Positions 1 to 10,046 of a stretch of 64,000 nucleotides of DNA are shown here, one piece after another. A program made the translations under genes and the position numbers. The notes below the pieces were generated by a model. It did not search any database, had not been told where the DNA came from, and saw only the letters and a program-made list of their open reading frames with translations. The DNA comes from Nostoc favosum CHAB5714 (GTDB taxonomy: Bacteria > Cyanobacteriota > Cyanobacteriia > Cyanobacteriales > Nostocaceae): positions 1 to 64,000 of the forward strand of contig NZ_JAIVFQ010000008.1 of the NCBI RefSeq assembly GCF_020829495.1, in the 5' to 3' direction. The number at the start of each line of letters is the position of its first letter. Positions within the stretch are counted from its first letter, which is position 1.

Positions 1-242
1 TCGGCATCTGGTTCACCTCCTTGGGTGTAAGCACAATGGCGTTCAACTTGAACGGTTTCAACTTCAACCAATCAATCATTGATTCAAGCGGTCGCGTGAT
101 CAGCACTTGGGCTGATGTAATCAACCGGGCTAACCTGGGTATGGAAGTAATGCACGAGCGCAATGCTCACAACTTCCCCTTAGATTTGGCTGCTGGTGAT
201 GTTGCTCCTGTGGCTATGAGCGCTCCTGCTATTAACGGTTAA
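1..242 (+). CDS. psbA: Photosystem II D1 protein, C-terminal end (partial)
   Basis: This is the last ~80 residues of D1, the reaction-centre subunit that carries the Mn4Ca ligands and QB site in the thylakoid membrane. The frame is open from base 3, so the gene starts left of the window. Visible landmarks are [15 protein letters not shown] and [20 protein letters not shown], followed by DLA and a short C-terminal extension ending in ING. The processing protease CtpA normally cleaves after the Ala of DLA, exposing the carboxylate that binds the Mn cluster. Residue 130, which separates low-light and high-light D1 forms, lies outside the window, so the isoform cannot be named. A hairpin terminator follows the stop codon. 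Confidence 0.97.
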   Translation, partial: GIWFTSLGVSTMAFNLNGFNFNQSIIDSSGRVISTWADVINRANLGMEVMHERNAHNFPLDLAAGDVAPVAMSAPAING

Positions 243-262
243 TTCTGAAGTTTAACTAAATC

Positions 263-297
263 AAAAAGCGCTCTCCCAAATTGGGAGGGCGTTTTTA
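263..297 (+). terminator. Rho-independent terminator of psbA
   Basis: An imperfect stem of about nine pairs (CGCTCTCCC with GGGAGGGCG) and a five-base loop is followed directly by a T run. It starts about 20 bases after the psbA stop codon. Confidence 0.85.
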
Positions 298-459
298 ATT
301 TAAGTTAGTAACAGATACTGTTATGGAGTTGGATAAAAACTCAGAGACAGTGTTGATAAATACTAAAAAATAGCGAAAAGTTCTACAAACATAAGAGCAA
401 AAAAACTTTTGTAAGAACTCTAGGTAGAATACATAAGCCTCACCTTTTTCTTCAAAATC

Positions 460-1548
460 ATGGGCAATATTTTTGGTCATCTATTTCGCATTAGTACGTT
501 TGGCGAGTCTCACGGCGGCGGTGTGGGGGTTGTGATTGATGGTTGTCCTCCCCAACTAGAAATTTCGGCAGAAGAAATTCAAGTAGAACTAGATAGAAGG
601 CGTCCCGGGCAAAGTAAAATTACGACGCCTCGCAAAGAAGCGGATACCTGCGAGATTTTATCAGGGGTATTTGAAGGCAAAACTCTGGGAACGCCTATAA
701 CAATTTTGGTGCAAAACAAAGATACTCGTCCCCAAGACTACGACGAGATGTCCGAGAAATATCGGCCTTCTCACGCCGATGCAACTTATGATGCCAAATA
801 TGGCATTCGCAATTGGCAAGGTGGGGGTAGATCCTCAGCGCGTGAGACAATCGGAAGAGTAGCAGCAGGTGCGATCGCTAAAAAAATTCTTCGTCAAGTC
901 GCCAATGTCGAAGTTATCGCTTACGTTAAGCGCATCAAAGACTTGGAAGGTGTAGTTGATCCAAATACTGTCACCTTAGAACAAGTGGAAAGCAATATCG
1001 TTCGCTGTCCCGATGCTGAATGCAGCGATCGCATGATTGAATTAATTGAGCAAATAGGTAGACAAGGTGATTCTATCGGCGGTGTAGTAGAATGTGTGGC
1101 GCGAAATGTGCCGAAAGGTTTGGGCGAACCAGTATTTGATAAATTGGAAGCTGATATCGCTAAGGGTGTCATGTCTCTTCCTGCTAGCAAAGGCTTTGAA
1201 ATTGGTTCCGGTTTTGGGGGAACCCTGCTAACAGGAATTGAGCATAACGACGAATTTTATATTGATCAAAGTGGTGAAATCCGCACACTAACAAACCGTT
1301 CTGGTGGTATTCAAGGGGGGATTTCCAACGGAGAAAATATCATTTTGCGAGTTGCATTTAAGCCGACAGCAACAATTAGAAAAGAGCAGAAAACTGTAAC
1401 TCGTGAAGGCGAAGAAACGCTATTAGCAGCCAAAGGACGCCATGATCCTTGTGTATTGCCGCGTGCAGTTCCAATGGTTGAGGCAATGGTGGCGTTGGTG
1501 CTGTGTGACCATTTGTTACGGCATCATGGGCAGTGTAAGGTCTTGTAG
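460..1548 (+). CDS. aroC: Chorismate synthase
   Basis: Converts 5-enolpyruvylshikimate-3-phosphate to chorismate, the last shikimate-pathway step, using reduced FMN. The 362-residue length is normal. Family signatures are visible: [18 protein letters not shown] near the N-terminus, the [10 protein letters not shown] segment near residue 125, and the [22 protein letters not shown] segment near the C-terminus, here read in two pieces. The start is the ATG opening MGNIFGHLF, where chorismate synthases usually begin. It stands alone between psbA and a decayed protease gene. The 200-bp upstream spacer is AT-rich; no confident promoter was assigned. Confidence 0.97.
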   Translation: MGNIFGHLFRISTFGESHGGGVGVVIDGCPPQLEISAEEIQVELDRRRPGQSKITTPRKEADTCEILSGVFEGKTLGTPITILVQNKDTRPQDYDEMSEKYRPSHADATYDAKYGIRNWQGGGRSSARETIGRVAAGAIAKKILRQVANVEVIAYVKRIKDLEGVVDPNTVTLEQVESNIVRCPDAECSDRMIELIEQIGRQGDSIGGVVECVARNVPKGLGEPVFDKLEADIAKGVMSLPASKGFEIGSGFGGTLLTGIEHNDEFYIDQSGEIRTLTNRSGGIQGGISNGENIILRVAFKPTATIRKEQKTVTREGEETLLAAKGRHDPCVLPRAVPMVEAMVALVLCDHLLRHHGQCKVL

Positions 1549-1583
1549 GCACTACACATCTACAAAAAATATTTAATATCTTG

Positions 1584-1668
1584 TTCAACGTATCCCGACA
1601 GCACCCTAAGCATCGTTTGCTAAACGCTCACTTGCTTTGAGGGTGGGGACTTTCGCGGATACGTTGAA
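1584..1668. repeat. Short inverted-repeat element
   Basis: An 85-bp element bounded by TTCAACGTATCC and GGATACGTTGAA, a 12-bp perfect inverted repeat, with an inner pair CACCCT/AGGGTG. It lies just after aroC. The rest of the 1549-1754 spacer shows nothing else I can name. The form resembles a small non-autonomous element; no target duplication was found. Confidence 0.55.
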
Positions 1669-2059
1669 AACATGGTGGACAACTCACAGTTACATCTAAA
1701 GTTAGGCAAAGGCACAGAATTAGCGATCGCCATTCCGCTATCCTAATTCCAGTCTTACTCTTGGTGAGTACTTAATTTACTGTATCCACCCAAGAAGAGT
1801 AGCCAAACTATTACAACTATCCAATGAATAACAACAGATGTCCATAAAGAACCTGTTTGAAAATATATAATTATGCAGAAACTTCCTAAGAGTGCTGCTA
1901 ATAAAAGAAAGACTGGATTAATGAATGTAGGAAACCCTGCTTTATACACTGTGATGGCTTCAAGAGGATGATAAATAACAAAAATTACTAAACTGAGACA
2001 TCCCCATAGCCATTGGTCACTTATTGAAACATTTTCTGTCAAATGAGGAAGTTAGGACT

Positions 2060-2225
2060 AGCCCTTTCAAGGTGGGTAAAAATTTTGGTCAATAAATTCC
2101 TCTTTAAGCTCTTTACTCTGTGTTCTCAGCGCCTCTGCGGTTAAATCAATCACTTTTAAACCGCAGAGGCGCTGAGAGCGCTGAGAAAAAACAATCTTAT
2201 TTTACGAGTCACCTTGAAAGGGGTA
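2060..2225. mobile_element. Miniature inverted-repeat element with 12-bp target duplication
   Basis: Ends are CCCTTTCAAGGTG (2062-2074) and its exact complement at 2210-2222. It is flanked by a perfect 12-bp direct repeat GAAGTTAGGACT (2048-2059 and 2226-2237). The interior is itself palindromic (CGCCTCTGCGGTT facing AACCGCAGAGGCG) and has no coding capacity. Because the duplicated target includes the end of the neighbouring element at 2231, this one inserted later. Confidence 0.85.
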
Positions 2226-2230
2226 GAAGT

Positions 2231-2422
2231 TAGGACTTACGCACTGTACAAATGTATCGTGATGTGCATTACCTAAAATAGGTTGTTTCAAGCTTTTCTT
2301 AATTATCCTGCGATCATAAATAGACCATGCTGTAGGGGCTAAGCTTTTGCTGTGCCCTTACGAAAGATATGGTTTTTAACCTTGAGCCATATTTGGTATT
2401 TATTGTCAATGCGTAAGTCCTA
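2231..2422 (-). mobile_element. Miniature inverted-repeat element, TAGGACTTACGCA family, copy 1
   Basis: 192 bp bounded by TAGGACTTACGCA and TGCGTAAGTCCTA, flanked by a perfect 5-bp duplication GAAGT (2226-2230, 2423-2427). The two other copies at 23565 and 45131 run in the opposite orientation and share almost the whole interior, including a GGGCACAGCA/TGCTGTGCCC hairpin. It is non-coding and sits inside the CPBP protease gene. Confidence 0.9.
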
Positions 2423-2729
2423 GAAGTAATAAAACACGAAAAAATAATTCTTCTGCTATTGCAGGGGCAAAAATAGAAATTATATGATTTTAGCTGCTTC
2501 TAATGATGACTTTTGAAACAACTCAAACTTGAAAAATTTGAAATATAACCCTATAGGCAAAGAAAGCACTGCAAATAATACTACTAATATTGCCGAGTAT
2601 AGCCAAGCTTGAGGAGAAGGAATTGTTAAAATTACGTGGTGTACACGGAAGATAAGCGTATTCATTTTTTACACTATAAGCAACACAGTAGGTTAGGTTG
2701 CCTAATACCCAATATCCAATGCCCCATTC

Positions 2730-3029
2730 CTAATTCCAATCCTGTTCTTCCTTCTTGCCGCGACTTTTGTAAATACCCCCCAGGTTGTGAATTTGGCGAG
2801 TTTTCTCATAAAGTTCGGCCTCGGTCAAACCCCACTGCTGCAAGACTTTATCAAGGTCTTTTTGGATATCTCTTGCCCCTGGAAACCCTTGATAACGCAT
2901 TCGCAGCCTAGCTAATTCTGCTAAGTTATAGTCTGTCGCCTCTTGAGAGAGTAAAATATCAATAAGGGGGCGATCGCGGCTATAAAGAGGATGTTGTTGG
3001 TCTTTGCCTGCGGGTGCATTAGTCATCAT
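2730..3029 (-). CDS. DUF3288 family protein
   Basis: A 99-residue soluble protein of a family known mainly from cyanobacteria, with no established function. Recognised from the pattern KDQQHPLYSRDRPLIDILL, then TDYNLAELARLRMRYQGFP and LTEAELYEKTRQIH. The protein is rich in charged residues with no membrane segment. Two adjacent ATG codons open it; either could start. It is a single gene convergent with nothing, upstream of clpC on the opposite strand, with about 360 bp of shared spacer. Confidence 0.8.
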   Translation of the reverse strand: MMTNAPAGKDQQHPLYSRDRPLIDILLSQEATDYNLAELARLRMRYQGFPGARDIQKDLDKVLQQWGLTEAELYEKTRQIHNLGGIYKSRGKKEEQDWN

Positions 3030-3180
3030 GAATCCTGAGTGTTGTTAGCGGATAGCTATAGTTGAGCCAGTGCTGAGTCCTGAGTTTTAAGTTTAGCAAA
3101 AGAGCTGAGGAGCAGAAAAGGCAAAAGAAAATCATCTTCTGCACTGACAAGCTAATTGTCAAATTGACAACTCCTGTACA

Positions 3181-3233
3181 GACGCGATTAATCGCGTCTC
3201 TACTCCTAACTCCTAACTCCTAACTCCTAACTC
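3181..3233. repeat. GACGCGATTAATCGCGTC palindrome followed by heptamer repeats
   Basis: The palindrome GACGCGATTAATCGCGTC (3181-3198) recurs twice inside dnaG (34553-34611). It is followed by CTCCTAA heptamers repeated about five times, a typical short tandem repeat of filamentous cyanobacteria. It lies in the spacer upstream of clpC. Confidence 0.75.
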
Positions 3234-3392
3234 TTCTTAGACGGCAAGTACACCTGATGTCTTACGGCTCTCACCACTGCCACTCAAGTTTAAATAAAGT
3301 TACATTAGTTCTTAAGAAAATACAAAAAACTTTAGATGAGGGTGAATTTTATCTCACCCAAAGTCCAAGCACCGAGGGAGCAAGAACCCATT

Positions 3393-5846
3393 ATGTTTGA
3401 ACACTTCACTTCCGAAGCCATTAGAGTAATTATGTTAGCTCAGGAGGAAGCACGTCGCCTGGGACACAATTTTGTAGGAACTGAACAAATTCTCCTGGGT
3501 TTGATGGGAGAAGGAACTGGAGTTGCTGCTAAAGTGCTGGCGGAATTAGGCGTTACCCTCAAAGATGCACGTCGCGAGGTAGAAAAAATTATTGGTAGGG
3601 GTTCTGGCTTTGTACCACCTGAGATTCCTTTTACTCCTAAAGTAAAAAGCCTCTTCGAGCAATCGTTTAAAGAAGCTCATAGTCTGGGACAGAATTACAT
3701 TAACACTGAACATCTACTCTTAGGATTGACCGAGGCTGGTGAAGGTGTTGCCGCCAAAGTATTGCAAAATCTAGGAGTTGACTTCAAGACTGTCCGCAGC
3801 GCCATAGTTCGCCGTTTGGGTGAAAATGCACCAGCTATAGCTGGTGGTGGTAGTCAAAAGCGCACTCAACCGCTAACTATGGAAGAGTTTGGTAGGAATT
3901 TGACCAAATTAGCACAAGAAGGCAGACTCGACCCCGTAGTTGGTCGCCAGAAGGAAATTGAGCGGGCGATCCAAATCCTCGGTCGCCGCACTAAGAATAA
4001 CCCAGTGTTGATTGGAGAACCAGGAGTTGGTAAAACTGCGATCGCAGAAGGTCTAGCTCAACGAATTATCAACCAGGATGTTCCCGAAACCTTACAGGGT
4101 AAGCAAGTCATCAGCCTCGATATGGGGTCATTGGTGGCTGGAACTCGCTTCCGTGGCGATTTTGAAGAACGCATCAAAAAAGTCGTGGAAGAAGTCCGCA
4201 CTGTGGGCAATATCATCTTGGTGATTGACGAAATTCACACCTTGGTTGGCGCTGGTGGTACAGAAGGTGGTTTGGATGCAGCCAACATCCTCAAACCTGC
4301 CTTAGCACGGGGTGAACTCCAGTGCATCGGCGCAACTACCCTCGATGAGTATCGTAAGCATATCGAGCGCGATGCCGCCCTAGAGCGTCGTTTCCAACCA
4401 ATTATGGTTGGGGAACCCTCAGTAGAGGAAACCGTACAAATTCTTTACGGCTTGCGCGGCGCTTACGAACAGCACCATAAAGTCACAATTTTGGATTCAG
4501 CACTTGTAGCAGCAGCAGAATTATCAGACCGCTACATTAGCGATCGCTTCTTGCCAGATAAGGCAATAGACTTAATTGATGAAGCTGGTTCTCGCGTTCG
4601 TCTGCGGAACTCTCAAAGTTCTCCCAATAAAGAACTCAAGCGTGAACTCGCTGGCGTTACCAAAGAAAAAGAAGCAGCAGTCAGAGTCCAAGATTTTGAC
4701 AAAGCTACACAACTGCGCGACCAAGAGTTAAAACTCGCAGAACAACTGCAAGCAACGTTTGCACAAAACGATCAACCTGTCAACTCTACTGTAGTTGACG
4801 AAGAAGACATCGCCCAAATCGTTGCCTCTTGGACTGGCGTACCAGTCAACAAGCTTACTGAATCTGAGTCAGAGTTGCTTCTGCACCTAGAAGACACTCT
4901 GCATCAACGGCTTATTGGTCAAGAGCAAGCAGTCTCGGCTGTATCTCGCGGTATCCGTCGCGCCCGTGTCGGCTTAAAAAATCCCAATCGTCCCATTGCT
5001 AGCTTTATCTTCTCTGGCCCTACCGGAGTCGGTAAAACAGAATTGGCGAAGGCACTAGCTGCCTACTTCTTCGGTGCGGAAGACTCCATGATTCGCCTAG
5101 ATATGTCCGAATACATGGAAAGCCACACCGTCGCCAAGCTCATTGGTTCGCCTCCTGGTTATGTGGGATACGATGAAGGCGGACAGCTTACAGAAGCCGT
5201 GCGGCGGAAACCATACACAGTGTTGCTATTCGACGAAATCGAAAAAGCACACCCCGATGTATTCAATATGCTGCTGCAAATCTTGGATGACGGTCATCTT
5301 ACCGATGCCAAAGGTCGGAAAGTGGACTTCAAGAACACGCTGATCATTTTGACTTCCAACATCGGTTCCAAGGTGATTGAAAAAGGCGGTAGTGGTTTAG
5401 GCTTTGACTTCGATACTCAAGCCGACGCTAGTTATAACCGCATCCGCACCTTGGTAAATGAGGAATTGAAAGCTTACTTCCGTCCTGAATTCCTTAACCG
5501 TCTCGATGAAATTATCGTCTTCACCCAGCTTTCTAGGGATGAAGTTAAGCAAATCGCTGAGATTATGCTTCGTGAAGTTTCTAAGCGGTTGACAGAAAAG
5601 GGAATTATCTTAGAAGTTAGCGATCGCTTCAAAGAGCTTGTAGTCCAAGAAGGCTACAGCCCTAGCTACGGTGCTAGGCCATTACGTCGGGCAATTATGC
5701 GCCTTTTAGAAGATTCTCTCGCCGAAGCAATGCTGTCTGGTCAAATTACAGAAGGAGACACAGCGCTTATCGATGTTGATGATGACTCTCAGGTGAGAGT
5801 ACAAAAATCAGAAAAACGAGAATTGCTCTTGGCAAATGTTGGCTAA
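3393..5846 (+). CDS. clpC: ATP-dependent Clp protease ATP-binding subunit ClpC
   Basis: A Hsp100/AAA+ unfoldase that feeds substrates to ClpP-type peptidases in the cytoplasm. In order: an N-terminal double Clp-N repeat (residues ~1-145), the first AAA+ domain with Walker [10 protein letters not shown] (~207) and Walker B VIDEIHTL, a UVR-like middle segment ([14 protein letters not shown], ~430), the second AAA+ domain with GPTGVGKTE (~542) and [12 protein letters not shown], and a ClpB D2-small domain. The ATG at 3393 is preferred because [17 protein letters not shown] is the conserved start and GAGGGAG lies upstream. An earlier in-frame ATG at 3336 adds 19 non-conserved residues. The resulting 817 residues fit the family. 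A terminator follows at 5978. Confidence 0.96.
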   Translation: MFEHFTSEAIRVIMLAQEEARRLGHNFVGTEQILLGLMGEGTGVAAKVLAELGVTLKDARREVEKIIGRGSGFVPPEIPFTPKVKSLFEQSFKEAHSLGQNYINTEHLLLGLTEAGEGVAAKVLQNLGVDFKTVRSAIVRRLGENAPAIAGGGSQKRTQPLTMEEFGRNLTKLAQEGRLDPVVGRQKEIERAIQILGRRTKNNPVLIGEPGVGKTAIAEGLAQRIINQDVPETLQGKQVISLDMGSLVAGTRFRGDFEERIKKVVEEVRTVGNIILVIDEIHTLVGAGGTEGGLDAANILKPALARGELQCIGATTLDEYRKHIERDAALERRFQPIMVGEPSVEETVQILYGLRGAYEQHHKVTILDSALVAAAELSDRYISDRFLPDKAIDLIDEAGSRVRLRNSQSSPNKELKRELAGVTKEKEAAVRVQDFDKATQLRDQELKLAEQLQATFAQNDQPVNSTVVDEEDIAQIVASWTGVPVNKLTESESELLLHLEDTLHQRLIGQEQAVSAVSRGIRRARVGLKNPNRPIASFIFSGPTGVGKTELAKALAAYFFGAEDSMIRLDMSEYMESHTVAKLIGSPPGYVGYDEGGQLTEAVRRKPYTVLLFDEIEKAHPDVFNMLLQILDDGHLTDAKGRKVDFKNTLIILTSNIGSKVIEKGGSGLGFDFDTQADASYNRIRTLVNEELKAYFRPEFLNRLDEIIVFTQLSRDEVKQIAEIMLREVSKRLTEKGIILEVSDRFKELVVQEGYSPSYGARPLRRAIMRLLEDSLAEAMLSGQITEGDTALIDVDDDSQVRVQKSEKRELLLANVG

Positions 5847-5977
5847 TATGTCGGCTAATATTTATACCCAATCACTTTTTGCTGTAATATTTGAGAAATA
5901 CTCCAGCCTCTGATATAAGTAGAGGCACCAACAGGGGCATCTGCGGCAAACATAAAGTGAAATGGTATTATATCTTT

Positions 5978-6009
5978 CACCCCTAGTAGAAATGCTGGGG
6001 GCTTTTTTT
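5978..6009 (+). terminator. Probable rho-independent terminator of clpC
   Basis: CCCCTAG and CTGGGG form a short bulged stem and are followed by a T run at 6003-6009. It lies about 130 bases after the clpC stop codon. Confidence 0.65.
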
Positions 6010-6089
6010 ATGCAATTTTCTTTTGGATGCAACACACGGTATGGTAGCACAGCTAGCTGTGCGCTTTATATTCTCCACAAATCAACAAC

Positions 6090-7190
6090 TCATGGCGATA
6101 TTGATTCCTTGGACAACAATTCTGATGCTACTTCACTCTTAACTACATTATCAGAATTACCAGATTTAGAAAAACCATCTGCAACATCTTTGATAAAACC
6201 AGCTACAGGTACCGCAACTAGCAAACCTAAAACTCCACCAACATTGGTTCCTACAAGCAAAGCAATTAATACCCATATTGGTCTGATGCCAGTAAATTTA
6301 CCTAATAAACGGGGTGCGATCGCCTGATCAATTAACTGGTCAATGACAACAGCTACCGCAAAAATCTTCACTGCTAGCCAAAAGTCATGTGTGGCTATTA
6401 TTAAAGTTATTACAATAAGACTAACGACATCGCCAAAGGGAATTAAACTCAAAAGCCCAACCCCCAAACCAAAAAGTAAAGCAAACTGGACTTGAAAAGC
6501 TAAAAACAATAATGTTAATGAAACTCCCATTAGTAAAGCCAAAGTTCCCTGACCAATCAAGTAATTTTGAAAGTTTTGTTGAATAGATTGGCTTACCTTC
6601 TGAGCAAAACTTCCAGGTAGCTTTTTAAATATCCCTTCCCAAATACTTGGGCCATCTAACAACAGATAGAAAGTCAATACTATTGTGATTAATGCCTCAG
6701 AGATACTATCAATCGTATCTATGAGAATGCTTAAAAGTTTATCTGAAAGAAACTCTAATTCATTGGGTAATTGCTCAGTTAATCGATTTAATAACTGACT
6801 TAAATTTACATTTAATTTGTGCCTAAAAAACCAATCATTTAAAATCTGAAGTTTTTCTTCGCTAGAATCAATCCATTTGGGAAGGACTTTCACCATCTCA
6901 TTAAATTGCTCTAAAACAATGGGAACCAAAGTGATACCCAGAGCAACGATAATTATCAATGCTGATATAAAAACTAATGCTACTGCATAGCCACGTTTCA
7001 CTCCTCGCTTTTGGAGAATGGCAACAGGATAGTTTAAAACGAATGCAAGTAAAGTAGCCAAAACAAGAATTGTTACAACAGGTTGAAAATTTTTAACCAG
7101 CAAAAACGCTAGCCAACCATTGAGAAACACTAAAGGAAATAACACCGTAAAAATTAACCATCTAAGTAATTGATTCAGTGGAAAATTCAT
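6090..7190 (-). CDS. AI-2E family transporter (PerM-like membrane protein)
   Basis: A 366-residue inner-membrane protein of the AI-2 exporter/PerM family; individual substrates are mostly unproven. About eight hydrophobic segments are visible. There is an N-terminal pair (LIFTVLFPLVFLNGWLAFLL), and a long middle loop with KWIDSSEEKLQILNDW and the family's LSDKLLSILIDTI stretch. A C-terminal membrane block follows, with GLGVGLLSLIPFGDVVSL and VLIALLVGTNVGGVLGLLVAVP. The C-terminal tail is short and acidic. It converges on clpC and is followed upstream by the divergent-strand spacer of pyrFE on the same strand (about 130 bp), so it may be read from its own promoter. Confidence 0.9.
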   Translation of the reverse strand: MNFPLNQLLRWLIFTVLFPLVFLNGWLAFLLVKNFQPVVTILVLATLLAFVLNYPVAILQKRGVKRGYAVALVFISALIIIVALGITLVPIVLEQFNEMVKVLPKWIDSSEEKLQILNDWFFRHKLNVNLSQLLNRLTEQLPNELEFLSDKLLSILIDTIDSISEALITIVLTFYLLLDGPSIWEGIFKKLPGSFAQKVSQSIQQNFQNYLIGQGTLALLMGVSLTLLFLAFQVQFALLFGLGVGLLSLIPFGDVVSLIVITLIIATHDFWLAVKIFAVAVVIDQLIDQAIAPRLLGKFTGIRPIWVLIALLVGTNVGGVLGLLVAVPVAGFIKDVADGFSKSGNSDNVVKSEVASELLSKESISP

Positions 7191-7274
7191 AATTAATTTA
7201 AAAATCCAAATTATTCTAGTTACTAGATTGAACCGAGTAATTAAATCTGCTCAATAGGAAGTAGACAATAAAAA

Positions 7275-7318
7275 TCTTTTCCCATTCCCCATTCCCTACT
7301 CCCCATTCCCCATTATTC
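7275..7318. repeat. Heptanucleotide repeat (CCCCATT type)
   Basis: Imperfect tandem CCCCATT/CCCTACT heptamers in the pyrFE-downstream spacer, of the short tandem repeat class common between genes of filamentous cyanobacteria. Confidence 0.7.
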
Positions 7319-7324
7319 CAATCA

Positions 7325-8758
7325 CTAACTTTCAGCGAAAGCTAAAAATTGCTCCTCATTTATTCGCCCTGCTTGATACAGAGTATTAGTAATTTCCGAA
7401 ATAGTTAAAACTGCATGACTGCGATAACCATTTTGCTGTAACCTATCTTTCACTCCTTGTTCATGGTCGATAAATACCACAATATCATTAACTTTTAATC
7501 CTGCTGATTCCAACTTTCCTGCCCCTTCCATGACACTTTTACCACTGATGAGAATATCGTCAACAACTACAACTGTTTCACCAGGATGAAAGTTACCCTC
7601 AATTACTCTCCGAGTTCCGTGTGCCTTTACCTCTTTACGAGGGAAAATCATCGGACAATGAAGGCGTAAAGCTAAACCAGTCGCAGTAGGTAAAGAACCA
7701 TAGGGAATACCTGCTAATCTATCAAAAATGAGATTCTTCAAAATATCCTGATATGCAGTGAGAACTTGATTAAAAACTTGGGGATTGGAAATAATTTTGC
7801 GTAAGTCGATGTAATAAGGAAATATAGCTCCTGATGCTTGGACAAAGCTGCCAAACATAATGCAGTCAATATCATAAAGTTGTAAAATCAAATCTTGGTG
7901 GGGGTGCTGATTTAGAAAACAAACATCAGGGAACCACACAGAACATGTGGAATTTTCGTGAATAATCTCAGCTTTGATTTGATTAATTTCTGCGCGTAGA
8001 GACTGGATTTCCTCAGATAGTTGGGTGTTTCCCAACATATCTTGAGGAACAGGAATCAGCAAACCATCACCGTTAGTATTCAAACCCGCTTCTAAAATTT
8101 GCTTCAGGTTTGCGCCTTCCGCCCAGATGCTACGCGCCATAATAATTCGTTCAGGCGCGATCGCTCGAATAAGTGCTAAAATCTCAGGATTTGTAGTTCC
8201 CACTTCCAAACCCAATTGTTCTGGAGTTCCCCAAGTTTTTGATTCTTTTACTACCTGTAAATAAAGGGGTGATTCGTTTGTAGGATATTGCTGTAAAGCT
8301 TCTGCGCCTGGATTAGAAGTACAGCATAAAATAAACACCGCTTTATCAGGATAGACTAAAAAAGGTGCTACATGATCTTGTCCTGTATAGGGGCTGAGAG
8401 TGATTGCATCCACCTGCCATTGTTTAAACACAGTTTGGGCAAAAATGGTACTAGTATTTAAGTCACTGTGTTTGGCATCTAAAATTACTGGAATATGGGC
8501 TGGAATAGCTGCTAAGGTTTTGTACAGCAATTCTAAACCGGGAATACCTAGCGCCTCGTAGAAGCCAAGTGTCGGTTTATAAGCACAAACGAAATCAGAA
8601 GTTTCCGCAATAATGAATTGCAACCACTTCTCCAAACCAATGATGAGTTCTTCAGATTCATAACGCACAGGCATCATTTCTGGATTTGGATCAAGTCCTA
8701 CAAATAGTAAGCTTTGATTTTGCAAGATATTACGATTCAATTTATCAAAAAAGTTCAT
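7325..8758 (-). CDS. pyrFE: Bifunctional orotidine-5'-phosphate decarboxylase / orotate phosphoribosyltransferase
   Basis: Fused enzyme for the last two steps of UMP synthesis. Residues ~1-275 are a type 2 OMP decarboxylase, with LLFVGLDPNPEMMP at the start and the catalytic Lys-Asp stretch PVILDAKHSDLNTS. Residues ~290-477 are orotate phosphoribosyltransferase, with the PRPP-binding loop VVVVDDILISGKS. The domain order (decarboxylase first) is opposite to animal UMP synthase and is the arrangement seen in cyanobacteria. Start ATG at 8758 gives MNFFDKLNRNIL, as expected. It is about 20 bp downstream of the cytochrome b-like gene, so the two are probably co-transcribed. Confidence 0.95.
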   Translation of the reverse strand: MNFFDKLNRNILQNQSLLFVGLDPNPEMMPVRYESEELIIGLEKWLQFIIAETSDFVCAYKPTLGFYEALGIPGLELLYKTLAAIPAHIPVILDAKHSDLNTSTIFAQTVFKQWQVDAITLSPYTGQDHVAPFLVYPDKAVFILCCTSNPGAEALQQYPTNESPLYLQVVKESKTWGTPEQLGLEVGTTNPEILALIRAIAPERIIMARSIWAEGANLKQILEAGLNTNGDGLLIPVPQDMLGNTQLSEEIQSLRAEINQIKAEIIHENSTCSVWFPDVCFLNQHPHQDLILQLYDIDCIMFGSFVQASGAIFPYYIDLRKIISNPQVFNQVLTAYQDILKNLIFDRLAGIPYGSLPTATGLALRLHCPMIFPRKEVKAHGTRRVIEGNFHPGETVVVVDDILISGKSVMEGAGKLESAGLKVNDIVVFIDHEQGVKDRLQQNGYRSHAVLTISEITNTLYQAGRINEEQFLAFAES

Positions 8759-8779
8759 TTTTTTAGTAAAAAAGTTCGT

Positions 8780-9376
8780 TTACCAAAACATTGATTCTGT
8801 TAATTCAGTACCACCAGCTTTCCGCCCTAATCGAGAGTGAATTGCTACAAATAAGATAACCATCGGCACTGAGGCAAAGTGAACAATTCGCAATGCTTGC
8901 CAATCGCCAAACAAATCCACAATCCAGGGAAATTGAGCAGGTTTATACATTCCTATTCCTGTCAATAACGCTAGCAGCAAGATAGGAATAATTGCTGTAT
9001 ACGCAATCCGATGCCAAGCATAAATTAGACGTTTGGAATTGTGACTTTTTTGTAATGCTTTGAAGTCATTAGCACCTACAAAGCGATGTCGCCAGCGTCG
9101 GGTAATTAAAACGTAAATTCCATACCACAGGAGATTCAGCGAAAATAGCCACATTGCTGCAAAATGCCAGTGTCTACCTCCTGCGAGCCAACCTCCTAAC
9201 GTAAATATCGGAGGAATGTGCAAACCTGCACGTCCACCAAAAACAGGGTTGGCGTTGTAAATTTGTAGTCCACTGGTGAGCATGATAAATAGACTAATGA
9301 TGTTACACCAGTGGAAAATTTTGGCTCCTATTGCTTGGGTGGGTGGCTTTCGAGTTTGAGAGGGGGTCAAAGTCAT
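8780..9376 (-). CDS. Cytochrome b561-like / Ni-Fe hydrogenase-type cytochrome b protein
   Basis: A 198-residue integral membrane protein likely to carry b haems. Four to five hydrophobic segments bear histidines in the expected places: IFHWCNIISLFIM, GGRHWHFAAMWLF, YAWHRIAYTAI and LRIVHFASVPMVILFVAIHS. Related cyanobacterial proteins are often paired with a molybdopterin-type oxidoreductase; none is present here. The start is taken at the ATG giving MTLTPSQTRKPPTQ (9376). An upstream in-frame ATG at 9454 would add 26 residues with no family resemblance. It is the first gene of a probable pair with pyrFE. The electron donor and acceptor are unknown. Confidence 0.82.
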   Translation of the reverse strand: MTLTPSQTRKPPTQAIGAKIFHWCNIISLFIMLTSGLQIYNANPVFGGRAGLHIPPIFTLGGWLAGGRHWHFAAMWLFSLNLLWYGIYVLITRRWRHRFVGANDFKALQKSHNSKRLIYAWHRIAYTAIIPILLLALLTGIGMYKPAQFPWIVDLFGDWQALRIVHFASVPMVILFVAIHSRLGRKAGGTELTESMFW

Positions 9377-10046
9377 AGATTTTGACTGATAAAATTTGTT
9401 GTTTATCTGTCTTGGGTAAATAGTCCAGCAAATTTGGGGGTGGACATTACTCACCTTTATTTTCCCATCCTATGACTCAGTATTCTGACATTGATGGTCT
9501 ACCATCTGCGGTTTTAAATGTCAGTTTAGTGTGGCTAAGGTTGTTTTAAGCTAAATTTTCAAAATTGGGCGATGTCTAGAACGGGCTGTTGAGTGATGCT
9601 GCTAAGATGCTGTAACCTGTTTTAGTGCCCACGATCAAAGATATTCTATGCAGTCTCTAAGTAGTTGTATAAATCATAAGGTGGCTTATATCGCCAACTT
9701 AGGATAGCGCGTGCGTTACTCTCGTCGATTAGGTGAAACGTGAACATTACTACTGTGATACTTATATATTCTTATACTTTTATATCCCTGACTTTACGCT
9801 TAGTAGAACTCTGCGATACGAATCCTGATAGCAAGAATCACCTAAATCATGATTATATGTAGCAAGAAAAGTCTATCGTTTATCCAGTAGCACATTGTAC
9901 CTTCATTTGTGGGATGGCTTGTGCTGTAATTTAGGTGTAGAAAAGACAAGACTAAATCTATCGAACTCAGGTATTGTGAATGCGAAGGCCGCCTTATTAA
10001 TGCATCGACTTGCAAAAATTAACACCTTCTGCCCAAGGTTAATTAC
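9377..10046. other. Gene-free spacer
   Basis: About 670 bp without a supported gene. A degenerate copy of the small dispersed repeat (GGCGATGTCTAGAACGGGC) lies near 9569. I see no convincing promoter, RNA gene or terminator. Confidence 0.6.

Larger units (their letters stand above)
1755..2665 (-). pseudogene. CPBP-family intramembrane protease, split by two nested miniature elements
   Basis: CPBP (Abi/type II CAAX-like) proteases are glutamate-type intramembrane peptidases. The N-terminal part (2665 down to about 2483) reads MNTLIFRVHHVILTIPSPQ and then a membrane segment. A two-base excess near 2481-2486 (ATATA) shifts the frame. The next frame gives the catalytic motif APAIAEELFFRVLLL (EE and R), which runs into element 2231-2422. 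The C-terminal part (2042-1755) carries LVIFVIYHP and GSLWTSVVIHW, the two later His motifs. Excising both elements and their duplicated targets (2048-2422) joins RVLLL to PHLTENVSISDQW in frame. The rebuilt protein would be about 177 residues. It is certainly inactive as it stands, given the frameshift plus insertions. Confidence 0.85.
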
